Of a stretch of DNA of 36,685 bases, positions 1 through 5,420 are shown in pieces. The DNA is taken from IMG/VR virus record IMGVR_UViG_3300005337_000035, positions 1 through 36,685 of that record; one strand, 5' to 3'. This stretch comes from a virus. Numbering within the stretch: position 1 is the first letter of the stretch; each line of letters opens with the position of its first letter. The position numbers and the translations under genes are program-made. The notes beneath the pieces are model-generated. The model saw nothing but the letters and a program-made list of their open reading frames with translations, ran no database searches and was not told the DNA's origin.

Positions 1-1
1 G

Positions 2-319
2 GCAGCTGCGCCGGTCGGTGCAAAGGTGATCGACCCTGCCACCCGGCAACGGTGGGACCGGGCCTGGGCTGTTGCGGTACGGGCCGGAAGAGATGTCGCG
101 GAGGTTGTTGATGGGGAAGGGTTGCTTGTGACTTCCCAGCGGCGGACCTTGATTGTGGCGGCGACGTTGCGGGATGCTCAGGTGACACTGTCGCGCCTGG
201 GTGCCTCGGAGGTGATGCGGGCACGGCATGGTCGGGTGCATGGAACGCCGGCTGACATGTTCGGCGCGGTGGAGTTCTGGTTGGAGACCTATCTGAAAGG
301 TGTGACACGTGACGGATGA
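2..319 (+). CDS. Hypothetical protein, 5' partial
   Basis: The reading frame is open to the left edge, so the true start is probably outside the window; the first start codon inside is GTG at 26. The visible part, about 105 residues, is mixed helical with Arg- and Val-rich stretches (WAVAVRAGRDVAEVV, RRTLIVAATLRDAQ) and has no motif I recognise. Its stop (317-319) lies inside the start of the next gene, which indicates translational coupling in a plus-strand operon of small phage genes. Function unknown. Confidence 0.7.
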   Translation, partial: AAAPVGAKVIDPATRQRWDRAWAVAVRAGRDVAEVVDGEGLLVTSQRRTLIVAATLRDAQVTLSRLGASEVMRARHGRVHGTPADMFGAVEFWLETYLKGVTRDG

Positions 320-566
320 AGTGTCATCGGCGAGGCGTAAGCAGTTGGCGTTGACGTTGGCCTACCAGAAGCAGGTGCATTGGGGGGCGGTGTTCCTGGT
401 GCTGGGTGGCCTGGCGATCAGTGGTGCGGTGTGGTGGGGCTGGTCGGGGAAGGCCGTTGGGGCGATGATGTCGCTGGCGGGGATGGCGGCGTTCATGATC
501 GGCATGTGGGTGGGTCGGGCTGCCCAGATCGACGATGACTTCCCGCCGATGAGTGAGGAGTGGTGA
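309..566 (+). CDS. Small two-helix membrane protein
   Basis: 85 residues from a GTG start that overlaps the end of the upstream gene by 11 bases. Two hydrophobic segments (about residues 25-45, rich in V/L/G/W, and 50-69, beginning AVGAMMSLAG) are separated by a short polar turn. A charged N-terminus and an acidic C-terminus (DDDFPPMSEEW) flank them, predicting a hairpin in the membrane. Size and topology would suit a holin-like or superinfection-type protein, but no lysis gene adjoins it and I assign no function. Confidence 0.75.
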   Translation: MTDEVSSARRKQLALTLAYQKQVHWGAVFLVLGGLAISGAVWWGWSGKAVGAMMSLAGMAAFMIGMWVGRAAQIDDDFPPMSEEW

Positions 567-901
567 CGCCGCTGCATGCCCTCCTCGCCCGGGTGGAGCG
601 GGTGCTGCGCTGTGACACTGAAGTGTCATTGGTGGGGGCGGTGAAGGTGGCGTTGGGGCATCCGTCGGATACGGGGATGATGCGGTTGCATCGGGCGGAG
701 CAGCAGCTGATCTTGTCAGTGTTGGAGTGGACGGAGTGGTGGGCGCCTCGGTATGAGGCGGAACCGTTGCCGGTGGACGAGGCGGGTAAGCCGAGCGTTA
801 GTAAGTGGCTACATACCCGGTCTTCCGTGCAAATTGCAGATCTCGTAGGATGGAGGTTGGCGCAGGTCAGCGCCACTAAACGTTCTATCGTCCGGGGATA
901 A
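563..901 (+). CDS. Hypothetical protein
   Basis: 112 residues if translation starts at GTG 563, which forms a GTGA overlap with the previous stop; GTG 560 is the alternative and adds one residue. It is a soluble, mostly helical protein with Trp-rich middle (LEWTEWWAPRYEAEPLPVDEAG). No recognised domain. A TAGGAT box near 848-853 within its 3' end could be a promoter for the next gene, but nothing else supports that. Confidence 0.7.
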   Translation: MTPLHALLARVERVLRCDTEVSLVGAVKVALGHPSDTGMMRLHRAEQQLILSVLEWTEWWAPRYEAEPLPVDEAGKPSVSKWLHTRSSVQIADLVGWRLAQVSATKRSIVRG

Positions 902-904
902 ACC

Positions 905-1483
905 ATGCCCGAAGTATCTCAGATTGAGTGGATTGCCCAACTAGCTAGCGCTTGCGGACTGTGCAGTGCTGTCGCCGGGGTCGGCGGGTATCTGGTTTTC
1001 CGCGAGAACCACCGCCGCAGTCTCAGCGATGAGAAGCGGTTGAAGGAGGAGCGGCTGGCCAACGAGGCGAAGCTCCTCGCCGCTGTCCGCGCCGCCCAAG
1101 TGTCACCAGGTCCCGTCGATGTGATCTGGACGGCGGAGAAGGCGACGGCACCTTACTCCACACAGTCCCGGCCCACCTCACCGGTGCCAGCTTTCGTCCC
1201 GACCTCACCGATCCCCACGTCCGAGGTGTTCACCGCTGCGGCGAGGGACACAACGGAGACGATGGTGAACCCGCCGATGTTTCAGCGGCCGACGCGTCAC
1301 AAGCCGTCACCGTCACCGCTGGCGGACACTGCGGCACGGCTGCGGTGGGCTGACTTCGTAGGGCCGGAGTTGGTGGAGAAGTTGACCACCACCGACGTGC
1401 TGCATTTGGAGACCATCACCGAGGAAGGTGGGGAGGATCGGTCGGCATCCGTCTTCCACGGCTTCCAGCCGGCCACGGCATGA
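905..1483 (+). CDS. Membrane-anchored coiled-coil protein
   Basis: 192 residues, starting at ATG 905 right after the preceding stop. One hydrophobic segment (about residues 12-33, LASACGLCSAVAGVGGYLVF) is followed by a charged heptad-like helix (SDEKRLKEERLANEAKLLAAVRAA). A long low-complexity region rich in Pro, Thr and Ser comes next. This predicts a single-pass membrane protein with a flexible tail. Family unknown. Its TGA stop (1481-1483) is also part of the first copy of the TGATAGTSTGACT promoter. Confidence 0.7.
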   Translation: MPEVSQIEWIAQLASACGLCSAVAGVGGYLVFRENHRRSLSDEKRLKEERLANEAKLLAAVRAAQVSPGPVDVIWTAEKATAPYSTQSRPTSPVPAFVPTSPIPTSEVFTAAARDTTETMVNPPMFQRPTRHKPSPSPLADTAARLRWADFVGPELVEKLTTTDVLHLETITEEGGEDRSASVFHGFQPATA

Positions 1484-1493
1484 TAGTCTGACT
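1481..1493 (+). promoter_or_regulatory. Promoter P1 of small RNA array (extended -10)
   Basis: TGATAGTCTGACT. It contains TG-A-TAGTCT, which fits an extended -10 box with the hexamer at 1484-1489; no -35 box is evident. The TG comes from the stop codon of the upstream gene. The same 13-mer recurs with at most one change at 1592, 1705 and 11389. Expected transcription start is near 1496. Confidence 0.65.
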
Positions 1494-1495
1494 GG

Positions 1496-1582
1496 ACCTC
1501 TCGCTACCGGAATGGCCGAGACGCAAGGATGCCCCGCCCCTGGGGACCGGTTCTAGCCGGGCTGGGGCGGGGCATCTTTCTT
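1496..1582 (+). ncRNA. Candidate small RNA 1 with terminator
   Basis: A short unit of about 87 nt follows promoter P1 and ends in a very strong hairpin. GATGCCCCGCCCC (1528-1540) pairs with GGGGCGGGGCATC (1564-1576), followed by TTTCTT. I see no start codon with a ribosome binding site inside. The internal loop contains a small CCGG/CCGG stem. The 5' end is estimated from the -10 position only. It could be a terminator for the upstream operon alone, but the dedicated promoter after the upstream stop argues for a separate transcript. Confidence 0.55.
1528..1582 (+). terminator. Rho-independent terminator of unit 1
   Basis: A perfect 13-bp GC-rich stem (1528-1540 with 1564-1576) with a 23-nt loop and TTTCTT behind it. 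It also ends transcription arriving from the upstream genes. Confidence 0.8.
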
Positions 1583-1591
1583 CGCCGGGCA

Positions 1592-1604
1592 TGATAGTGT
1601 GACT
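1592..1604 (+). promoter_or_regulatory. Promoter P2 of small RNA array
   Basis: TGATAGTGTGACT, one base different from P1. The -10 hexamer TAGTGT is at 1595-1600 and is preceded by TGA. It lies 111 bases after P1, directly behind the first terminator, so it can serve only the second unit. No -35 box is recognisable. Confidence 0.65.
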
Positions 1605-1606
1605 GT

Positions 1607-1703
1607 GCTTGCTCTCCTGCAAAGCGAAATGGGTAACACCGCGAAGATGCCCCACCTCTATCGGCACACCCTGTTGGGCCCGGTCAGGAGTGGGGCATCT
1701 TTC
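1607..1703 (+). ncRNA. Candidate small RNA 2 with terminator
   Basis: About 97 nt follow P2. A 5' hairpin is possible (GCTTGC with GCAAAGC, one bulge). The unit ends in AAGATGCCCCAC (1644-1655) pairing with GTGGGGCATCTT (1690-1701), with TTTC at 1700-1703. The lower stem GATGCCCC/GGGGCATC is identical to that of unit 1, so the two units are probably duplicates that have diverged. No open reading frame of substance. Confidence 0.55.
1644..1703 (+). terminator. Terminator of unit 2
   Basis: A 12-bp perfect stem (1644-1655 with 1690-1701) enclosing a 34-nt loop that can fold further through a CCC/GGG stem. The T-tract is short. The 3' arm sequence GGGGCATCTTTC is shared with unit 1. Confidence 0.7.
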
Positions 1704-1704
1704 G

Positions 1705-1717
1705 TGATAGTCTGACT
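1705..1717 (+). promoter_or_regulatory. Promoter P3 of small RNA array
   Basis: TGATAGTCTGACT, identical to P1. The -10 hexamer is at 1708-1713. It begins one base after the T-tract of unit 2 and 113 bases after P2, giving a regular repeat period of about 112 bases. Confidence 0.65.
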
Positions 1718-1719
1718 GG

Positions 1720-1843
1720 ACACCACGGAATCTGTCGCATCTAGCGCACGGCCCCGAAACCTGTGCGCCACCCTGCCGGCGAGGGTGACGGTGCGACACC
1801 ACAGCGGCCCCTCCCCTTATGCCAGGGAGGGGCCGCTGCTTTG
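1720..1843 (+). ncRNA. Candidate small RNA 3, three-way junction
   Basis: A 124-nt unit with several nested pairings. TGTCGCA (1733-1739) pairs with TGCGACA (1792-1798) and encloses two hairpins: GCGCACGG (1744-1751) with CTGTGCGC (1761-1768, one GU pair) and CACCCT (1769-1774) with AGGGTG (1782-1787). This is a three-way junction. A terminator hairpin follows at 1803-1837. Such multi-helix agreement is unlikely in spacer DNA. Target unknown. The transcript could continue into the gene at 1860 if the terminator leaks. Confidence 0.6.
1803..1842 (+). terminator. Terminator of unit 3
   Basis: AGCGGCCCCTCCC (1803-1815) pairs perfectly with GGGAGGGGCCGCT (1825-1837) across a 9-nt loop, followed by GCTTTG. 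It isolates the RNA units from the leaderless gene downstream. Confidence 0.75.
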
Positions 1844-1846
1844 TCA

Positions 1847-1852
1847 TAGACT
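1847..1852 (+). promoter_or_regulatory. -10 box for a leaderless gene
   Basis: TAGACT lies exactly 7 bases before ATG 1860. No Shine-Dalgarno precedes that ATG. The spacing predicts transcription starting at the A of the start codon. Confidence 0.5.
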
Positions 1853-1859
1853 CCATACC

Positions 1860-2135
1860 ATGCCTGAGCTGCGCTGCTCCACGCCTGGTTGCCCCGAGAA
1901 GTACGAAGCCCCGGGCAGCCTGGCTAGCGTTGAGTACCGTGCGGGCTTGCACGGCTGGGGCATAGCTGGGATAGTAAGACTGTGCACGGCCCACTCCGGC
2001 AGGAAGAAGATTCGGACACCTGAGCTAACTCACCTGCCCGATCAGCTCCCCCTGTGGGGTGAGGAGGAAACACCGGCGCCAGTGCAGCGACGCCGGCCAC
2101 CGCGCAAAATGCAAGCCAAAGACCACCATGCTTAG
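1860..2135 (+). CDS. Small Cys-containing protein, probably leaderless
   Basis: 91 residues from ATG 1860. The in-frame ORF extends upstream to 1785, but that part lies inside the terminator of RNA unit 3, so the ATG after the TAGACT box is chosen. The N-terminus has a CSTPGC motif and a third Cys in RLCTAHSG, suggesting a small metal-binding knuckle. The C-terminus is basic and Pro-rich (RRRPPRKMQAKDHH). It may bind nucleic acid. Family not recognised. The next gene follows after 11 bases. Confidence 0.65.
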   Translation: MPELRCSTPGCPEKYEAPGSLASVEYRAGLHGWGIAGIVRLCTAHSGRKKIRTPELTHLPDQLPLWGEEETPAPVQRRRPPRKMQAKDHHA

Positions 2136-2146
2136 GGAGGAACAGC

Positions 2147-2560
2147 ATGACCGTCACCACCGACACCCCCGTTGAACTGCTCATCGCCCTCGATGACCGC
2201 CTGGCCCTCATCCAGGAGCTGATCACGCTGCAGGACCAGGAGGAGCGGGTCAAGACCCGCATCGAAGCGATCAAGCGGGAGCTGAAGGCCAGCATCCCCG
2301 TCGGCCACGTCGCCACCGTCGGCGGGGCGCCGATCTACAAGCACTCCCGCACCGACCAGTTCGCCACCGACGTGTTCCGCCGGGCGCACCCCGAATGGCA
2401 CGAGTTCTACCTGCAGCCGGTCGTCAAGCCCACCTTGAACCTCGTGGCTCTACGCGGTGACCTGCCGCAGGTTGATCGGGAGTTCAGCGTCTACAAGTTG
2501 ACCCCGGTCGGCAACCGGGCATCGCTGGCCATGGCCCTCGGGCTGCCGTCGGCCGCATAG
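2147..2560 (+). CDS. Hypothetical coiled-coil phage protein
   Basis: 137 residues. ATG 2147 is preceded by GGGAGGAACAGC, a strong ribosome binding site. Residues about 10-48 form an amphipathic helix (ALDDRLALIQELITLQDQEE and on), then a mixed alpha/beta part (VGHVATVGGAPIYKHSRTDQF, HPEWHEFYLQPVV). The order of a helix then a small domain is common among uncharacterised phage recombination or replication accessory proteins. A nuclease gene follows directly. I do not recognise the family. Confidence 0.75.
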   Translation: MTVTTDTPVELLIALDDRLALIQELITLQDQEERVKTRIEAIKRELKASIPVGHVATVGGAPIYKHSRTDQFATDVFRRAHPEWHEFYLQPVVKPTLNLVALRGDLPQVDREFSVYKLTPVGNRASLAMALGLPSAA

Positions 2561-2586
2561 TCGCACCCCGGTGGCATGATCGGCAT

Positions 2587-2964
2587 GTGACAGCAGCTAG
2601 CAACAAAGCCAAGGGACGCAACTGGGAAACCAGCTGCGTCTCTTGGCTTATCGAGCATGGATATCCGTTCGCGGAGCGGCGCCGGCTGACCGGTGCCCAA
2701 GATAAAGGTGACATCGCCGGGGTTCCTGGCGTCGTGTGGGAGTGCAAATCGTCCCGCACCTACTCCCTGCCACAGTGGGTCCGTGAAGCCGAGGTGGAAC
2801 GGGCTAACGATGGGGTTCCCGTGGGGCTAGTGTGGGCGAAGCAGAACGGTAAGACTGATCCAGGGCAGGGGTTCATCGTGATGACACCGCTGGTGGTGGT
2901 GAACCTGCTGCAGCGTGCCGGCCATGTCTCCGCGCCGCACTGGGAGCGGTTGACACCGGGCTGA
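2587..2964 (+). CDS. PD-(D/E)xK nuclease, Holliday-junction-resolvase-like
   Basis: 125 residues. The order KGRNWE (E14), DKGDI (D42), VVWECK (E52, K54) matches the active site of PD-(D/E)xK nucleases, and the overall layout resembles archaeal Hjc-type resolvases and small phage nucleases. Likely substrate is branched or replicating phage DNA (inference). The start is GTG 2587 without a convincing Shine-Dalgarno. CATGAT at 2575-2580, six bases upstream, may be a -10 box for a leaderless message. Length is normal for small single-domain members of the fold. Confidence 0.75.
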   Translation: MTAASNKAKGRNWETSCVSWLIEHGYPFAERRRLTGAQDKGDIAGVPGVVWECKSSRTYSLPQWVREAEVERANDGVPVGLVWAKQNGKTDPGQGFIVMTPLVVVNLLQRAGHVSAPHWERLTPG

Positions 2965-3118
2965 TGCTCAGCCACACTCACATCCAGACCAGGCCGCAGG
3001 GTGTTACATGGGCGTCGCGCTGGCATGGCGCTCACCTTTCCGCCCATCAAGGCAGCCCGTCAGCAGCCACTGACAGATAGCTGCCTGCACCCTGCGGCCA
3101 CCCAACAGAAGGAAACGC

Positions 3119-3469
3119 ATGCTCATCGAAGACAAGTGGACCAAGTCGACCAAGTCTGCAGCCAACGGCCAATGCCTCGAGGCCAAGTGGACCAAGGCCA
3201 CCGCATCCAGCGGCAGCGGCCAGTGCGTGGAGGCGAAGGTCAACGACGCTGGGCTCGTAGCCGTCCGGGACTCCAAAGACCCCCAGGGCCCGGTGCTGCT
3301 GTTCACCCCCGACGAATGGGAAGCGTTCCTCGACGGGGCAAAGAAGGGCGAGTTCGACCTGCCCTACGAGGCGATCGTCGACCCGGCAGTCCTCGCCGCC
3401 GTGGACTCCGCGCTCACCGTGCCCACGGCTGAATGGGTACGTCGCGAACGGCCAGCCGAAGTAGCCTGA
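3119..3469 (+). CDS. DUF397 domain protein with duplicated N-terminal motif
   Basis: 116 residues from ATG 3119, with GAAGGAAACGC before it. It shows the DUF397 signature: W-x-KS...SGQCVEA, then VAVRDSKDPQGPVLLFTPDEW and AFLDGAKKGEFDL. The first part of the motif occurs twice (KWTKSTKSAANGQCLEA and KWTKATASSGSGQCVEA). In Streptomyces, DUF397 proteins are typically encoded beside XRE regulators of the WhiJ type and take part in developmental control. Here no such long XRE partner adjoins it. In a phage it may act on host regulators (inference). Confidence 0.85.
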   Translation: MLIEDKWTKSTKSAANGQCLEAKWTKATASSGSGQCVEAKVNDAGLVAVRDSKDPQGPVLLFTPDEWEAFLDGAKKGEFDLPYEAIVDPAVLAAVDSALTVPTAEWVRRERPAEVA

Positions 3470-3475
3470 TATAGC
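3470..3475 (+). promoter_or_regulatory. -10 box directly after DUF397 stop
   Basis: TATAGC follows the TGA stop (3467-3469) at once, giving TG-A-TATAGC, an extended -10 arrangement. A structured RNA segment begins within the next 10 bases. Confidence 0.4.
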
Positions 3476-3477
3476 TT

Positions 3478-3570
3478 GGCCGCGCGGCGTCAAGGCGGGT
3501 TTCTCAAGTGTCCCGCCAAGGACCCACCATGACCCCTCAGAATAGGTCCGGGTACCTGCGCCGCGCGGCC
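3478..3570 (+). ncRNA. Structured leader or small RNA with three-way junction
   Basis: GGCCGCGCGGCG (3478-3489) and CGCCGCGCGGCC (3559-3570) are perfect inverted repeats 69 bases apart. Between them lie GGCGGG (3494-3499) pairing with CCCGCC (3512-3517) and GGACC (3520-3524) pairing with GGTCC (3545-3549). Together they give a closed three-way junction upstream of the small membrane gene at 3594. No T-tract follows, so a 5' leader or cis-regulatory element is more likely than a terminator. It matches no riboswitch class I recognise. Confidence 0.45.
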
Positions 3571-3593
3571 TCCCCACCAACCAAAGGATCCAC

Positions 3594-3728
3594 ATGAAGC
3601 ACCGCATCGAGCACGCCGTCACGAAGATCAAACCAGGCAGCCCCGAACCCCTCGGCATCATCGTTGCGATGCTCATGCTGTTCGGCATCATCATCGCCGT
3701 CGTCGTCACAACGATCAGCCTGCTATAG
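3594..3728 (+). CDS. 44-residue single-span membrane protein
   Basis: ATG 3594 to TAG 3728, preceded by AAAGGATCCAC. The protein starts with a charged helix (MKHRIEHAVTKIKPGSPEP) and continues with one long hydrophobic segment (about residues 19-44) rich in Ile, Val and Leu, ending ISLL. The next gene starts at the base after the stop, so the pair is coupled. The structured element 3478-3570 would lie in its 5' leader. Function unknown; small phage membrane proteins may act in lysis control or exclusion. Confidence 0.7.
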   Translation: MKHRIEHAVTKIKPGSPEPLGIIVAMLMLFGIIIAVVVTTISLL

Positions 3729-4010
3729 ATGGCCACCTCCCGGCAGATCGCCATCGCCGACCACACCTACACTCAGCCCCCCGACGTTGACAAACAGCTC
3801 AGCATCAAAGGGGCGCCGAAGAAATGGACCGGCGCGGAACTCCTCCACACCAAAGCGAAGCTGAAGAAACTCCTCGAAGGCGACGACGACCTGCTGCAGA
3901 CCGTCCTGGAAATGCTGCACCTCAACCGGAACTTCGAAGACGGCGAAACCTACAGTCTGCGATCAGACCTGCCCGGCCGGCACAAAGGCCACCCTGTGCC
4001 GAAGAAGTAG
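3729..4010 (+). CDS. Hypothetical protein
   Basis: 93 residues from ATG 3729, adjacent to the previous stop. Lys-rich helical protein (SIKGAPKKWTGAELLHTKAK) with an acidic patch (EGDDDLL) and a polar C-terminus ending PVPKK. No motif recognised. Last plus-strand gene of the left block; transcription meets the minus-strand genes just beyond it. Confidence 0.65.
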   Translation: MATSRQIAIADHTYTQPPDVDKQLSIKGAPKKWTGAELLHTKAKLKKLLEGDDDLLQTVLEMLHLNRNFEDGETYSLRSDLPGRHKGHPVPKK

Positions 4011-4035
4011 CGGGCGTCCGATTTGCACGGCGCCT

Positions 4036-4052
4036 CGGGGTTATGGGCCCCG
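4036..4052. terminator. Weak hairpin between convergent genes
   Basis: CGGGG (4036-4040) and CCCCG (4048-4052) form a short stem with a 7-nt loop in the 49-base gap between convergent genes. There is no T-tract, so it would be a weak terminator at best. Confidence 0.35.
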
Positions 4053-4059
4053 CGTGGTA

Positions 4060-4278
4060 CTACTCCACCACGCCCGCGATGAAAGCCTCCAGAGTCATCG
4101 GCAGCAGGCTCAACGTGAACGAGTCTAACGGAACTTCGAGCAGCAGCGCGATGGCGTCGCGGGCCATGAACTCCACCTCAGCGAGACTCCGCGCCTGAGT
4201 GTGGCAGCCCTTCAGTTCCGGGATGCGCACCGCCCACCAGTCACCCTGCTTGCAGCATTCCACCTGGTAGTTGTTCAC
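4060..4278 (-). CDS. HicB-like antitoxin-family protein (orphan)
   Basis: 72 residues from GTG 4278, preceded by GGGGAGGAACGCA. The sequence follows the HicB N-terminal fold: a beta-strand, GDWWAVRIPELKGCHTQARS, then a helix (LAEVEFMARDAIALLLEVP). In HicAB toxin-antitoxin pairs this RNase-H-like fold neutralises the HicA mRNase. No HicA-sized gene with its conserved His is next to it, and no DNA-binding C-terminus is present. It may be a free antitoxin used against a host HicA, or a repurposed family member (inference). Confidence 0.75.
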   Translation of the reverse strand: MNNYQVECCKQGDWWAVRIPELKGCHTQARSLAEVEFMARDAIALLLEVPLDSFTLSLLPMTLEAFIAGVVE

Positions 4279-4432
4279 TGCGTTCCTCCCCTACCCACTC
4301 CCGCTGCCACGAGCGGGTTTCGATGCGTCGAGTGCGACGCCGCCACCCCTTGGCGCCGCGCTTCCCGTCCGGAACGCAGCAGCCATACCTGCAGCCCTCC
4401 ACGCGGTTACACCGCGCCGACATCTTTCCCAT
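4241..4432 (-). CDS. Small Cys/Arg-rich protein (uncertain)
   Basis: 63 residues if translated from ATG 4432 (or 60 from 4423, which has GGGAAAG nearby). Four Cys in CNRVEGCRYGCC and a strongly basic middle (KGWRRRTRRIETRSWQREW) resemble many small phage proteins. It overlaps the upstream gene by 26 bases and the HicB-like gene by 38, which lowers confidence, but otherwise 4279-4406 would be empty. Confidence 0.4.
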   Translation of the reverse strand: MGKMSARCNRVEGCRYGCCVPDGKRGAKGWRRRTRRIETRSWQREWVGEERSEQLPGGMLQAG

Positions 4433-4766
4433 GGCTAGCTAGCTTAGCGGCGCCGATCAGCTTCCGCTTCCCCCTGTTGCGGTGCGGAGCAAGCGGTAGG
4501 GAGAACGGCACACCCTTCGCCTTCGCCCGGATCAGAGCATTCGTCGCCACATCCTGCGCCAGCTGCCCGGCGGCATGCCGATCCCTACCCCGGCAGCGCA
4601 GGCGCATCTGCAACACGTTCCCGCCCAGCGCCGCACTGGTCACATCCCATGAGATCATATCCACGTGCTCGGCATACCAGGTGAGGACCGCAGTCAGCTG
4701 CCGGCGGGTCCACTCTACTTCGCGGCCTGGTGTCACCGTCCACCAGAAATCCCTAGTCGCCACCAT
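4407..4766 (-). CDS. Hypothetical protein
   Basis: 119 residues from ATG 4766; ATG 4775 is three codons further upstream. The start overlaps the end of the preceding gene by 14 bases. Mixed alpha/beta sequence with VEWTRRQLTAVLTWYAEHV and a basic C-terminus (HRNRGKRKLIGAAKL). No family recognised. It lies in the minus-strand run that leads from the lysis genes. Confidence 0.6.
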   Translation of the reverse strand: MVATRDFWWTVTPGREVEWTRRQLTAVLTWYAEHVDMISWDVTSAALGGNVLQMRLRCRGRDRHAAGQLAQDVATNALIRAKAKGVPFSLPLAPHRNRGKRKLIGAAKLASHGKDVGAV

Positions 4767-5079
4767 GTGGCACATCCAGCTGCAGGGCGGCTCTTACGAA
4801 GCAGTCTTTGGCCCGGAGCAGGTCGTGCAGACCGAGGGTCAGCTGTGGCGTATCAGGCAGGCTGGCGATCATCGTGTAGGCCAGCTGACAGGCGGCCTTA
4901 GACACCTCCCGCATCGGTCCGGCGGGGAGATGGCCGAAGTCGAACCAGCGGGCAGCGTCCTGCACGGACGGATGCCTCTCCTGAGTCAGCAGCCACAGCG
5001 AAGCCTGCAGATCCGTGACAGGGTCAACGTTCTCCTGACACATGCCCAGGCATGCGCACAGCTCGGCCCCACAACTCAT
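4753..5079 (-). CDS. Hypothetical phage protein near lysis genes
   Basis: 108 residues from ATG 5079, overlapping the upstream stop by 4 bases (ATGA). It contains HPSVQDAARWFDFGHLPAGP, then REVSKAACQLAYTMIASLPD and LTLGLHDLLRAKDCFVRAAL. I recall this pattern (FxxxHLP, REVS, LLxAKDxxVRA) from uncharacterised actinophage proteins next to lysis genes, from memory only. All helical, soluble. An N-terminal Cys cluster (CGAELCACLGMC) is unusual. Confidence 0.7.
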   Translation of the reverse strand: MSCGAELCACLGMCQENVDPVTDLQASLWLLTQERHPSVQDAARWFDFGHLPAGPMREVSKAACQLAYTMIASLPDTPQLTLGLHDLLRAKDCFVRAALQLDVPHGGD

Positions 5080-5420
5080 GACTCATCCTTACGCTGGGAG
5101 GGGGCAGACCGGTCCATGATGTCCGCCAGCTGCATCGTGTTATGGGCCACCGTCTTACGGTCGATCATGTCCGCCAGGCGGGTGATCTGCCCGTTAGCCA
5201 AATCCTTCACCTGAGACACGCGGCCATACAGCAGCACACCCAGCGCGTTCATCACGAACGCGCCCAACGTGACCAGCACCGTCGTGACATCCTTGTCACT
5301 GAACGCCAGCCAGCCGATCACCCCGATCAACGCGATGAACGACGCCGCCCCTGCGATGATGCCCGTCTTCGCAATCGTTGCCTTCTGCTCCGCCGGCATG
5401 TCATCGAAGAAACCGGCCAT
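5076..5420 (-). CDS. Holin candidate, two membrane segments
   Basis: 114 residues from ATG 5420, whose first base overlaps the stop of the endolysin-like gene (TGATG). Two hydrophobic segments (about residues 17-40 and 45-66) are followed by a charged helical tail (GRVSQVKDLANGQITRLADM and on). Position right after the endolysin-like gene, length and topology fit a class II holin or a phage membrane protein of the lysis cassette. The role rests on context and topology only. Confidence 0.6.
   Translation of the reverse strand: MAGFFDDMPAEQKATIAKTGIIAGAASFIALIGVIGWLAFSDKDVTTVLVTLGAFVMNALGVLLYGRVSQVKDLANGQITRLADMIDRKTVAHNTMQLADIMDRSAPSQRKDES

Noticed and set aside
1481-1843. CRISPR array
   Set aside because: The repeated 13-mers are promoters, spaced 111-113 bases apart, and the intervening sequences are structured and partly duplicated. 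No cas genes.
1970-1985. GATAGTAAGACTGTG, similar to the 13-mer promoter
   Set aside because: Three mismatches from the consensus, in the middle of the gene at 1860, and no terminator unit after it.
4201-5214. Plus-strand ORF of 337 codons
   Set aside because: Antisense to four coupled minus-strand genes, no ribosome binding site, low-complexity composition typical of a GC-rich shadow frame.
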